DNA of 49,548 nucleotides from Arthrobacter terrae (lineage in GTDB: Bacteria; Actinomycetota; Actinomycetes; Actinomycetales; Micrococcaceae), in the NCBI RefSeq assembly GCF_015708085.1, contig NZ_JADNYM010000032.1:1-49548 (forward strand), written 5' to 3'. Below the pieces are notes generated by a model. It had not been told where the DNA came from. It did no database searches and saw nothing but the letters and a program-made list of their open reading frames with translations. The translations under genes were made by a program, and so were the position numbers. Every line of letters starts with the position of its first letter. The stretch's first letter is position 1. This document shows positions 24,949 to 31,916 of the stretch, piece by piece.

Positions 24949-25713
24949 TCAGGAAAGGATTGCCTGGATGGCAACGTAAGCGGCAATTACCAAGACCAGG
25001 ATGCCAAAGCCGCGCTTGAGCGCTGCATCCGGAATCCTGCTGCCGATCCGTCCGGCCACGAGCGAGGCAGCCATCGCGGTTACGGCGAAGGCTGCCGTGA
25101 CGGCCCAGTCGATCTGCAGGTCGCCCATGTGGGCGGCGAAGCCGGCAGCGGAGTTAATGACGATGACGACCAGGGATGTGCCGACGGTCAGCGCCATCGG
25201 GAGCCCGAGAACCAGCGTGAGGGCCGGGACGATCAGGAAACCGCCCCCGACGCCGAGCAAACCGGTCAGGAACCCCACGACGGCGCCGGTGGCGATCGCC
25301 TTGGGCAGGCAACTGCGCCAGTTGATCCCGCCGCCGGGGAGGGCACAGGCTCCTCCGGCTGCTGTGGACGGTCTGAGCATCCGAACCCCGGCGAAGACCA
25401 TGATCGCGGCGAAGACCAGCAGTAGGATCTTCGGGTCAAGGAGCCGGTTAACTACCGCCCCGAGGTAAGCGGTCACGGTTCCTGCCGCGCCGATGATCAG
25501 CGCCAGGCGCCAGTTCACCCCGGCGCGCAGCCGGGGCAGCACCGCGACGGCTGAGGAAGCGCCGACAACGACCAGCGACGTGGGGATCGCCGCGGCAAGC
25601 GGTAGCCCCACGCCATAGACCAGGGCGGGCACGGCGAGAATGGATCCGCCGCCTCCGACCAGGCCGAGCAGTGCGCCCACGATCAGCCCGAACGCCGCAG
25701 CGGAGATGATCAT
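24949..25713 (-). CDS. TauE/SafE-family sulfite exporter
   Basis: This 254-residue membrane protein has eight hydrophobic helices in two related halves. Each half opens with the family motif: GLIVGALLGLVGGGGSILAVPALVYGVGLPLAAAIPTSLVVV and VVGFLTGLLGVGGGFLIVPALTLVLGLPMALTVGTSLVVI. Such proteins export sulfite or sulfoacetate. Here sulfite is the product of the persulfide dioxygenase, so export of that toxic anion fits. The ATG overlaps the stop of the rhodanese-DUF2892 gene by 4 bases; the three genes from 26796 down to 24949 run in one direction and start behind a CstR operator. Confidence 0.88.
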   Translation of the reverse strand: MIISAAAFGLIVGALLGLVGGGGSILAVPALVYGVGLPLAAAIPTSLVVVGASSAVAVLPRLRAGVNWRLALIIGAAGTVTAYLGAVVNRLLDPKILLLVFAAIMVFAGVRMLRPSTAAGGACALPGGGINWRSCLPKAIATGAVVGFLTGLLGVGGGFLIVPALTLVLGLPMALTVGTSLVVIVINSAAGFAAHMGDLQIDWAVTAAFAVTAMAASLVAGRIGSRIPDAALKRGFGILVLVIAAYVAIQAILS

Positions 25714-26330
25714 ACGCCGGCGCTCAGGCTCTGCAGGGCCTGGTGCGCGGTCGGCTCATTAGCGGAGCGGTTCCACGGCATTTTAGAGAGCACCTGTCCC
25801 ATGGCGCAGCTGTTCGTCGCTGCGGAAAACGTCAGCCCGGCCCCGATCCCGCCAGCGATCAGCCCCAGCTTGGGCGAGACGAATTTGCTGCCAAGCACGC
25901 CGGCCAGGACGAGGGAGCCAGCGGCCATCCGGACCTGCCGCTCCAGCGCCCAAGGGCCACGGCCGCGGCCGCGGCCGCGGATCACGTTACCGCCGGCGGC
26001 TGCATACGCCGGAACCCCTCCGGAGAGGACACTAACACCGGCCCGACCAACAGCATCCAGGTGCTTGCGGGCCTGCTCGGCCCGGTTACCGGACTGGCAG
26101 ACAAGGACCACACGGGTACCCATCTTTGCCGCGAACTCTTCCGCATGCTCGCTGAGCATAGCCAGCGGTACATGATAGGAGCCCAAAATGTGCAGGGAAT
26201 CAAACTCTGCGCCGCTGCGGACGTCAACGATCATCAGATCGTCGTGGTTATCCTCCCAAGTCTTCAGGGTCGAGGCATCGATGGACCTGGGAGCGGCATC
26301 AGGGGCGTTGGTCGTGTTCAAGGAAGTCAT
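25710..26330 (-). CDS. rhodanese with C-terminal DUF2892 membrane domain (YgaP-like)
   Basis: Residues ~15-115 form a single rhodanese domain with the active Cys loop VCQSGNRAE. A Gly-Arg linker (RGRGRGRG) encoded by GGCCGC repeats follows. Two membrane helices (AAGSLVLAGVLGSKF, LGLIAGGIGAGLTFSAAT) end with the DUF2892 signature NSCAMGQVLSKMPWN. Related YgaP is a membrane-tethered sulfur transferase. The start ATG 26330 gives the normal N-terminus (purine site AAAGAGA upstream); the longer frame is not protein-like. It is coupled to the TauE gene (ATGA), so it may hand sulfur or sulfite to the exporter. Confidence 0.87.
   Translation of the reverse strand: MTSLNTTNAPDAAPRSIDASTLKTWEDNHDDLMIVDVRSGAEFDSLHILGSYHVPLAMLSEHAEEFAAKMGTRVVLVCQSGNRAEQARKHLDAVGRAGVSVLSGGVPAYAAAGGNVIRGRGRGRGPWALERQVRMAAGSLVLAGVLGSKFVSPKLGLIAGGIGAGLTFSAATNSCAMGQVLSKMPWNRSANEPTAHQALQSLSAGV
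25961..25980. repeat. GGCCGC tandem repeat encoding the Gly-Arg linker
   Basis: Three and a third copies of GGCCGC lie between the rhodanese and membrane domains of the preceding entry. Slippage would change linker length by two residues per unit. Confidence 0.85.
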
Positions 26331-26493
26331 GATCTCTTTCGGTGTGTCTTGGAGCGTTTCTGGTGGCGGCCCGCGTTTACGGGTTGCCGCCGGCCACCGT
26401 CCGGTTCCCCATGTCAGAGACACGGGCAGGGTCCGGGCAAGTGGAAGCCCGGGCGGCATGTGGGGGACATGCCGCCCGGGCGGTCTGGTGAGC

Positions 26494-26796
26494 TCAGCTG
26501 ATGGGGAAGCCTGCGGCTGTCCAATCGAGCATTCCGCCAGGCATGGTGTACGCAGTGAAGCCTGCGGCCGCGAGCTGCTCCGCGGCCACGGCGCTGCGGC
26601 GTCCGCTCCGGCATACTGCGATGACGGGACGTGATTTGTCCAGGTCTTTGAAGCGCTCGGGCAGTTCGCCTAAGGGAATGTGCCTAGCGCCGGGGATCAT
26701 GTCTAGGGCGACTTCAGCTGATTCGCGGACATCCACAATTTGGGCGTCGCCGCCGTTAGTGAGCTGCTCCGAGAGCTGCTGTGGGGTAATTTCCAT
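26494..26796 (-). CDS. single-domain rhodanese (thiosulfate sulfurtransferase)
   Basis: This 100-residue rhodanese has QIVDVRESAEVALDMIPGARHIPLGEL and the catalytic loop VCRSGRRSAVAA, with Cys62 predicted to carry the persulfide, and the C-terminal GGMLDWTAAGFPI. Full length, cytoplasmic, no signal. It is the first gene of the minus-strand sulfur operon, 164 bases before the rhodanese-DUF2892 gene, and a 32-bp palindromic CstR site lies 73 bases upstream. Role: moving sulfane sulfur between low-molecular-weight persulfides and acceptor proteins. Confidence 0.9.
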   Translation of the reverse strand: MEITPQQLSEQLTNGGDAQIVDVRESAEVALDMIPGARHIPLGELPERFKDLDKSRPVIAVCRSGRRSAVAAEQLAAAGFTAYTMPGGMLDWTAAGFPIS

Positions 26797-26868
26797 GGCT
26801 AAACCTTTCGGTAGGACGGGGCTGTCGCGGTGGGGCCGGACGCCGATGATGGCGGGCGTTCGTTCATT

Positions 26869-26900
26869 TAATTATTATACCCCTAGGGGTATAATAATTA
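26869..26900. promoter_or_regulatory. extended palindromic CstR operator at the rhodanese promoter
   Basis: The core ATACCCCTAGGGGTAT (26877-26892) is a perfect palindrome and the symmetry extends to 32 bp through AT-rich arms (TAATTATT/AATAATTA). The AT-rich arms probably overlap a promoter -10 region. The palindrome lies between the rhodanese operon and a thioredoxin remnant, so it once served divergent genes. Confidence 0.88.
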
Positions 26901-26904
26901 GTCT

Positions 26905-27114
26905 ACGGCAACCATCGATATTTCCGAAAAGACCTTTAGCGGCATCATCACCGGCGACGACACCGTGCCGGTGGAGTTCTGGGTAGCCTGGTGCACGCCC
27001 CGCCTGCCCACCCTGAGGGACTTGGGGAAAAAGACCCTCGTCGCCTCCCAGCCGGGGGCAATGAACGCGACCGGACCCGAGAAGCTCATCACCGGCATCA
27101 AGGATGCTGGACTT
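26905..27114 (+). pseudogene. thioredoxin remnant (trxA-like), internally deleted, start codon lost
   Basis: Translation gives TATIDISEKTFSGIITGDD then VPVEFWVAWCTP, the start of a thioredoxin, then jumps to RLPTLRDLGKK and VASQPGAMNATGPEKLITGIKD, the end of one. The second active Cys and about 50 central codons are gone, the usual ATG is ACG, and there is no ribosome site because the CstR palindrome ends four bases before. A frame stays open far beyond the expected end without thioredoxin features. An intact copy in this position would have put a thioredoxin in the sulfide regulon. Confidence 0.75.
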
Positions 27115-27724
27115 GGAAGAGATACGGGCGATAATGGCAGCCGAGTAACCCTCATTGGCAGCAAATGCGGGATCCCAGCGGACGACGACCAGGGAATACT
27201 CTTGCGCGGCTGGGTTCCGTGGACGGTTACTGGCGTCAGCTTGGTAGCTGGCGGTGGGCTGAATTGCCGCAGCCGGTTCGTTTCTGGCAGGCCTGCCACA
27301 TCTGCTGGGCTGGGCGTTGCGGGAGCGCCTCCAACTGGAATGGAGGGCCGTATCGCCCCCGTTACACACCCCCGTTGACGGCGATGCGCATACTACCTGC
27401 CGACCCATTTTTCCCGCGAAGGCGCGTCCGTCGAGCAGCCGGTCAGCCTAACGGCAGCGGGCGTCACCGGCGAATGTATGGCCAAGCCGGCCGCTGTTCG
27501 TGCCGGGCGGCAATGACTGGACGCAGGAAGGGGGCGGGCCGGTTGACCCGGTGGCTGGAAGGACACCACATCCCGGCCGCAGCGCAGGGGCACCCGGAAT
27601 TTACCGTTACCTTCGACTCCCCGTCCTAGATGGGCCCGATCGGCTACGGCCGGCTCCGGCCCACCCATGACTTGCTGGAAGAGACCCGACCTCCTTGTCT
27701 TTGCATGCAAGGCGCCCGGCGACA
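27115..27724. other. unassigned, probably decayed DNA
   Basis: About 600 bases between two recognised remnants. Several frames are open on both strands but none gives convincing protein or matches a family. One minus-strand reading contains a protein-like stretch (PAAQEYSLVVVRWDPAFAANEG), without continuation. I treat it as coding debris; no RNA gene or repeat is visible. Confidence 0.5.
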
Positions 27725-28352
27725 TCAAGCGGCAAAGGTGTTGATCCGGGCGTCGGGGCTCTCCCCGGGCAGGCCGACGACGGGTCTGGGGCGCCCGCTC
27801 TGGGCCGCAAACATGGCTTCGACGACGATCTCCGAGGCCCTTAGGCATGGTCAAGGACCATGACGCGCTTGGCCCCCGTGTCGAACCGGGCCCGGGTATC
27901 GAACTGAGCCCTGATGTCGAATTTCTGGCACGCCTCCTGGTCCCGAAGGTCGAACGGAATCAACCCGACGAAGAGAACCGTGGTGTTGAATGCTGCCAGG
28001 CGGTGCATAGGCATACGTGCACGTTCATCGCTCCGGGCTCCGGGTCACCATCGCAATGCCCGGAAGCTCGTCCATTTTCCCGTCGGCCCCGCCATGTAGC
28101 TGACCCCCTCATGACGACACACAATGGTTTCAATCGGGAGGCATGTAAACCTTCCAGGACCTCGAGGTAGCTCTCCCCCGGGACCACATAGAGCCGTCGA
28201 ACACCGTGGGCCAGAAGCGACTCGACAACGACGTGACCTGCCGATACCGCCGGGGGAGCATGGACGTCAGTGGAAGATGTCCCGCAATCAGCCCTTTTCT
28301 GCGTCGTCGCGTCTTTGCCTGTGGTGTGGACGGCGACGTTCAGTAACGGCAT
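27725..28352 (-). pseudogene. ThDP-dependent enzyme remnant (acetolactate synthase-like), frameshifted and truncated
   Basis: From ATG 28352 (AAGGAAAC upstream) the frame reads a normal N-terminus: SAGHVVVESLLAHGVRRLYVVPGESYLEVLEGLHASRL. Family sequence then continues only by switching frame: RHEGVSYM, ADGKM/PGIAMVTR, AMNVHVCLCTAWQHSTP, LFVGLIPFDLRDQEACQKFD, AKRVMVLDHA-stop, and ASEIVVEAMFAAQSGRP. At least four frameshifts and one stop are needed, and everything past ~210 residues of an expected ~550 is missing. RHEG, GPGAMN and HTAWQDSTP-type blocks identify ThDP enzymes of the acetolactate-synthase group. It is the last gene of the minus-strand operon above, so that pathway has probably lost a step. 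Confidence 0.82.
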
Positions 28353-28402
28353 GGTGTTTCCTTGTCTATGAATTAGCGGTGTCGCGATTGCCTCCGGCGT
28401 TC

Positions 28403-29770
28403 TCAGGCGTGGAGTGAGGCGGCGTCTTCGAGGTTTTTGCCCTTGGTTTCCGGTGCCATGAAGTAACTGGCTCCGGCTCCGACCAGGGCAATGCCAGCGG
28501 CGATCCACATGGTCCCGGAGAGTCCCAGATGGGTCAGGGCCAGGGGCGTGGCGAAGGTGCCGATGGCGGCCCCGATGCGACTGGTTCCGGTGCACAGGCC
28601 GACGGCGGTGGCCCGGACCTTGGTCGGGAACAGCTCGTTCGGGTAAATCCATTCCAGGATTGAGGGCCCGCCGTTGAAGATGGCGTAGAAGGCGAAGGCC
28701 AGCGCGATAAGGCCAAGCGGGGCGGTGGGGAAGAGGGCGAGGAACAGCAGGCCGACGCCGGAGAGGATGAAGCCCCAGATCAGGACGGGGCGGCGGCCAA
28801 GCTTATCGACGACGAGCAGGGCAACAATGTTGCCGACGAGGAAGAATAGATTGATCAGCCCGTAGCCGATGTTGGCTGCGTCGCCGGACTCGAGGTGGAA
28901 CAGGGCCAGGATCTGCGGTCCAAAGGCGTAGATCGAGAACAGCGTCACGATGGTGCAGGTCCAGAAGATGGAAATGAAGATGACGCGGTTCAGGTAGCCG
29001 CCGGTCAGCACCATTTTGAAGGCCTTGCCGGTGCTGAGCTTGACGGCGTTGGGATCGTGGGCCGTGATCCCGTCCAGGGTTGCTTCTTCACCGATGGTCT
29101 TTTTCAGGATTACCAGGGCCTCGTCGTGGCGGCCCTTGCCGACCAGCCAGTGCGGGGATTCCGGGATCGTGGCCCGGGCAATAAGGATCAAGACGGCCGG
29201 TACCGCCGAGGACAGGAGCATCCAACGCCAGCCGTCATCGAGCGACAGCAGCCAGTAGCCGACAAAGGCTGCAACGGTGGCCCCGACGAACCACATGGCG
29301 TTCAAGCCGCCCAGCAGCCGGGCCCGCCAATTTGACGGCACGAATTCGGCAACGAGCGCGGTGGCGATCGGATAGTCGGCGCCGACGGCAATACCGATGA
29401 GCAGGCGCAGAGTGAACAGCTGCCACGGCTCATTGGCCCAGAACTGCGCAATCGAGAACACGATGATCGCGACCAGGTCGATCGTGTACATGAGCTTGCG
29501 GCCGATTTTGTCCGTGATGTTGCCGAAGACCAGTCCGCCAATGAACACCCCGACCAGTGCGGAAGCGCCGATGAGCCCGTTCCACCACTCGTTCATCTGC
29601 CATTGGGGGATGATCTGGACCAACGCGATGCCGATGATGGCCAGAATGTAGCCGTCCAGGAACGGACCGCCGGAGCTGAAGAGGGTCAGTCGCTTGTGGA
29701 ACGAGTTCAGCGGTGCTGAATCGATGGTTAGTTGGGAGGTGGGTGCTGGAACGGGTGCGTGGGAGAGCAT
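28403..29770 (-). CDS. MFS transporter (sugar-porter/AAHS-like)
   Basis: This 455-residue carrier has 12 predicted membrane helices. Signatures are DGYILAIIGIAL in helix 1, GNITDKIGRKLMYTIDL in loop 2-3, the PESPHWLVGKGRHDEA central loop typical of sugar-porter and aromatic-acid families, LVVDKLGRRPVLIWG in the second half, and PETKGKNLEDA at the C-terminus. It follows RidA by 67 bases on the same strand and is likely the uptake system of this operon. The substrate is unknown. The family includes carriers for sugars and small organic acids. Confidence 0.85.
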   Translation of the reverse strand: MLSHAPVPAPTSQLTIDSAPLNSFHKRLTLFSSGGPFLDGYILAIIGIALVQIIPQWQMNEWWNGLIGASALVGVFIGGLVFGNITDKIGRKLMYTIDLVAIIVFSIAQFWANEPWQLFTLRLLIGIAVGADYPIATALVAEFVPSNWRARLLGGLNAMWFVGATVAAFVGYWLLSLDDGWRWMLLSSAVPAVLILIARATIPESPHWLVGKGRHDEALVILKKTIGEEATLDGITAHDPNAVKLSTGKAFKMVLTGGYLNRVIFISIFWTCTIVTLFSIYAFGPQILALFHLESGDAANIGYGLINLFFLVGNIVALLVVDKLGRRPVLIWGFILSGVGLLFLALFPTAPLGLIALAFAFYAIFNGGPSILEWIYPNELFPTKVRATAVGLCTGTSRIGAAIGTFATPLALTHLGLSGTMWIAAGIALVGAGASYFMAPETKGKNLEDAASLHA

Positions 29771-29837
29771 GATGGTTCCGATCTGGGCTTAAGGAAAGCG
29801 GCGATGGTTGCCCAACAGATCCGTGACCGGAGGTGGG

Positions 29838-30218
29838 TCAGGCTGTTACGGCTGCGACGGCATCGATTTCGATGCGCTTCTGGCCCCGGAAACGGGCAAC
29901 CTGCACCGTGGTACGGGGAGGCAGTGGATGGCCGCTGAGCCGGGTGAGGTAGGCGGCGTTGAAATCGTCAAACTCGTCCAGGTCCGCGAGGAAGACGGTG
30001 AGTTTGAGGAGGCTGGACAGGTTGGAATGTGCATCCGCCAGGGCGTTTTCCAGGTTGTCGAAGGCCTGGACCACTTGGCCGGCAATGTCGGCCGGGGTCG
30101 TGCCGTCGGCACGGGCCGGTATCTGCCCGCAAAGAAAGATGATGCCGTTGACGGCGGCCGAGGCCGAGTAGGGCCGTGGTTTGCCGTCGGAGAACTGGAT
30201 GCGCTCGATGCTGCTCAC
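29838..30218 (-). CDS. RidA-family enamine/imine deaminase
   Basis: This 126-residue RidA/YjgF protein has the family layout: PYSASAAVNGIIFLCGQIPARADG, DIAGQVVQAFDNLENALADAHSNLSSLLKLTVFLADLDEFDDFNAAYL and the C-terminal PPRTTVQVARFRGQKRIEIDAVAAV, where Arg of PPRTTVQV is the conserved ligand. The GTG start at 30218 overlaps the stop of the upstream gene (GTGA) and replaces a longer frame that is the shadow of that gene. RidA proteins hydrolyse reactive enamines; some act in aminomuconate breakdown. In this operon it probably removes or consumes an imine intermediate. Confidence 0.87.
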   Translation of the reverse strand: MSSIERIQFSDGKPRPYSASAAVNGIIFLCGQIPARADGTTPADIAGQVVQAFDNLENALADAHSNLSSLLKLTVFLADLDEFDDFNAAYLTRLSGHPLPPRTTVQVARFRGQKRIEIDAVAAVTA

Positions 30219-30931
30219 CGGTCCGCCATGAGGTAGTTCCGGGAGAGCTGATACATGCGAAGCCATTCGTATTCACTTACTTTCAGAGGATTTTGACAGA
30301 TGTTGGCGTCCTGGCGGTCCAGGCCGGTGGTGCCGGGAAGGACAACGACGACGGTGTTCTCCCCCTCTGACCGCGGCAGCAGCGATGCTGCCATGGCTGC
30401 GCTGGGCGGCTCACTTGCCGAGGTGACGGAGCCATGGTGGACGGAGAGGTATTCCGTGCCGGCCTTGGTGGAGATGGCCACAATAATGGTGCGCTGCAGG
30501 TTGGCGCTGCGCCGCAGCAGCAGGTCATTCCACAGTGGGCGCGGGATCCCGGACACCGTTGTGCGGCTGACCCGGACTTCTTCGGCGCCGCCGCTGGCGG
30601 CCAGGTCGATCAGCTGCATCGCCGAACGCAAGGCCGGCTGGTCCGGGCAGTCGAGTTCGTGCACGGTGACGCCGGCCCAGGCAGTCGACCTGGTGGCTGC
30701 GGCACGCACGGGCTGGGACCAGTCCGCCGCGAGTAGTTGCTCCAGCAGGGCAAGCCCGTGCTTTGAGTCGACTTCGGCCCGCAATACGGCCAGTCCGCCT
30801 TCCTGCGCCTCGGCAGGGTCCGCACCCGCAGCGCACAGGGCGCGGAACGCCGATTCGACGATCTCGCGGGGCTGGACGGAGCAGACGGCGGTCCCAGATA
30901 CTGTGGTCCCAGATACTGTGGTCTCAGACAT
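30215..30931 (-). CDS. unknown 238-aa protein of the catabolic operon
   Basis: I do not recognise a family. After a low-complexity start (MSETTVSGTTVSGTAVCSVQ, from a short DNA direct repeat) there is a helical segment (REIVESAFRALCAAGADPAEAQEGGLAVLRAEVDSKHGLALLEQLL), a middle portion with many Val/Thr and a conserved-looking SRTTVSGIPRPLWNDLLLRRSANLQRTI, and a C-terminus ending EYEWLRMYQLSRNYLMADR. No membrane helices. ATG 30931 lies inside the end of the dipeptidase gene (8-base overlap) and its stop overlaps the RidA start (GTGA). Such a design implies expression in fixed ratio with its neighbours, possibly as a subunit or chaperone for one of them. Confidence 0.72.
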   Translation of the reverse strand: MSETTVSGTTVSGTAVCSVQPREIVESAFRALCAAGADPAEAQEGGLAVLRAEVDSKHGLALLEQLLAADWSQPVRAAATRSTAWAGVTVHELDCPDQPALRSAMQLIDLAASGGAEEVRVSRTTVSGIPRPLWNDLLLRRSANLQRTIIVAISTKAGTEYLSVHHGSVTSASEPPSAAMAASLLPRSEGENTVVVVLPGTTGLDRQDANICQNPLKVSEYEWLRMYQLSRNYLMADR

Positions 30932-31916
30932 TGGCCTTCTCCTTGGTGGTGTCCATGACCTCGGCGAACAGGCGGCTGAAGTTGCCGCCCAGGACCGCGG
31001 CAATGGTGCCATCGGTGAGTCCGGCGGCCACTAGTCCTTCGGTGAGCCGGGGGAAGTCTTCGGGCCCGGTGAACCAGTTGGGCCAGGCGGGCCACCGGGG
31101 TGAGTTTTCCGGTGCGGTGGGCTGCCAGCGTCCGTTGCGGAGCCACCCGACGAATTCGTGGTCCCAGCCGCGGGTGCAGTCGCTGCCCAGACCGACATGT
31201 GAAGGCCCATACTGGTCCACCATGCGTGCGACCATGCCGGCAAAGCTCTCGATGGTCATGTGCTCGCCACCGCTGACGGTCGGGTAGAGGCAGCAGCCAA
31301 TGACTCCGCCGCGGTCAACGAGCGGCTGGATGACATCGTGGGGCTTGTTTCGGGGCGTGTCAAAGAACCACAAGGGGTTTGAATGGGTGATCGCGACGGG
31401 CACCGTGGAGGCCTCGATGGCCTCGCGGCTGGTGCGGTACCCGACATGGGACAGGTCAATCAGCATCCCGACGCGGTTCATCTCCGACACCACCACACGT
31501 CCGTAGCGTGTGAGGCCGGAGTCCTCGGCCTCAAAGCAGCCGCCTCCGAGCAGGTTCTGGTTGTTGTAGGTCAGCTGGGCTATGCGGACGCCGAGGCGGT
31601 GGAAGAGTTCCACATAGCGGTAGTCGTCCTCGAAGGGGCTGGTGTTCTGGAAGCCAAGGAAAACGGCGATCTTGTTTTGTTCCTTCGCCCTTTCGATGTC
31701 GGCGCCGCTGGTGGCAAGGAAGAAGAGGTCGTCGTTGCGGTTGGCCAGTTCGAGCCATTGGGCGATGGAGCGGATGGTTTCGGCGGCGTTTTCCCAGACG
31801 GCACAGGTGGCGTTGACAGCGCTGACGCCTCCGGTGCGCAATTCCTCCAGCACCGGCCGGCTCCAGTTGCTGATCTGCAGTCCGTCCACGACGGTTGCCT
31901 GCTGGTGCATACTCAT
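30924..31916 (-). CDS. membrane-dipeptidase-like (M19) metallohydrolase
   Basis: This 330-residue TIM-barrel hydrolase has the M19 renal-dipeptidase layout: QLTYNNQNLLGGGCFEAEDSGLTRYGRVVVSEMNRVGMLIDLSHVG (metal/active-site region), VAITHSNP (His ligand), GGVIGCCLYP, and VGLGSDCTRGWDHEF near the C-terminus, ending AVLGGNFSRLF. No signal peptide, so it is cytoplasmic here despite the family name. M19 enzymes cut dipeptides, beta-lactams and other small amides. Its ATG overlaps the upstream stop by one base (TAATG). In this operon it may open an amide of the imported substrate. Confidence 0.84.
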   Translation of the reverse strand: MSMHQQATVVDGLQISNWSRPVLEELRTGGVSAVNATCAVWENAAETIRSIAQWLELANRNDDLFFLATSGADIERAKEQNKIAVFLGFQNTSPFEDDYRYVELFHRLGVRIAQLTYNNQNLLGGGCFEAEDSGLTRYGRVVVSEMNRVGMLIDLSHVGYRTSREAIEASTVPVAITHSNPLWFFDTPRNKPHDVIQPLVDRGGVIGCCLYPTVSGGEHMTIESFAGMVARMVDQYGPSHVGLGSDCTRGWDHEFVGWLRNGRWQPTAPENSPRWPAWPNWFTGPEDFPRLTEGLVAAGLTDGTIAAVLGGNFSRLFAEVMDTTKEKANV

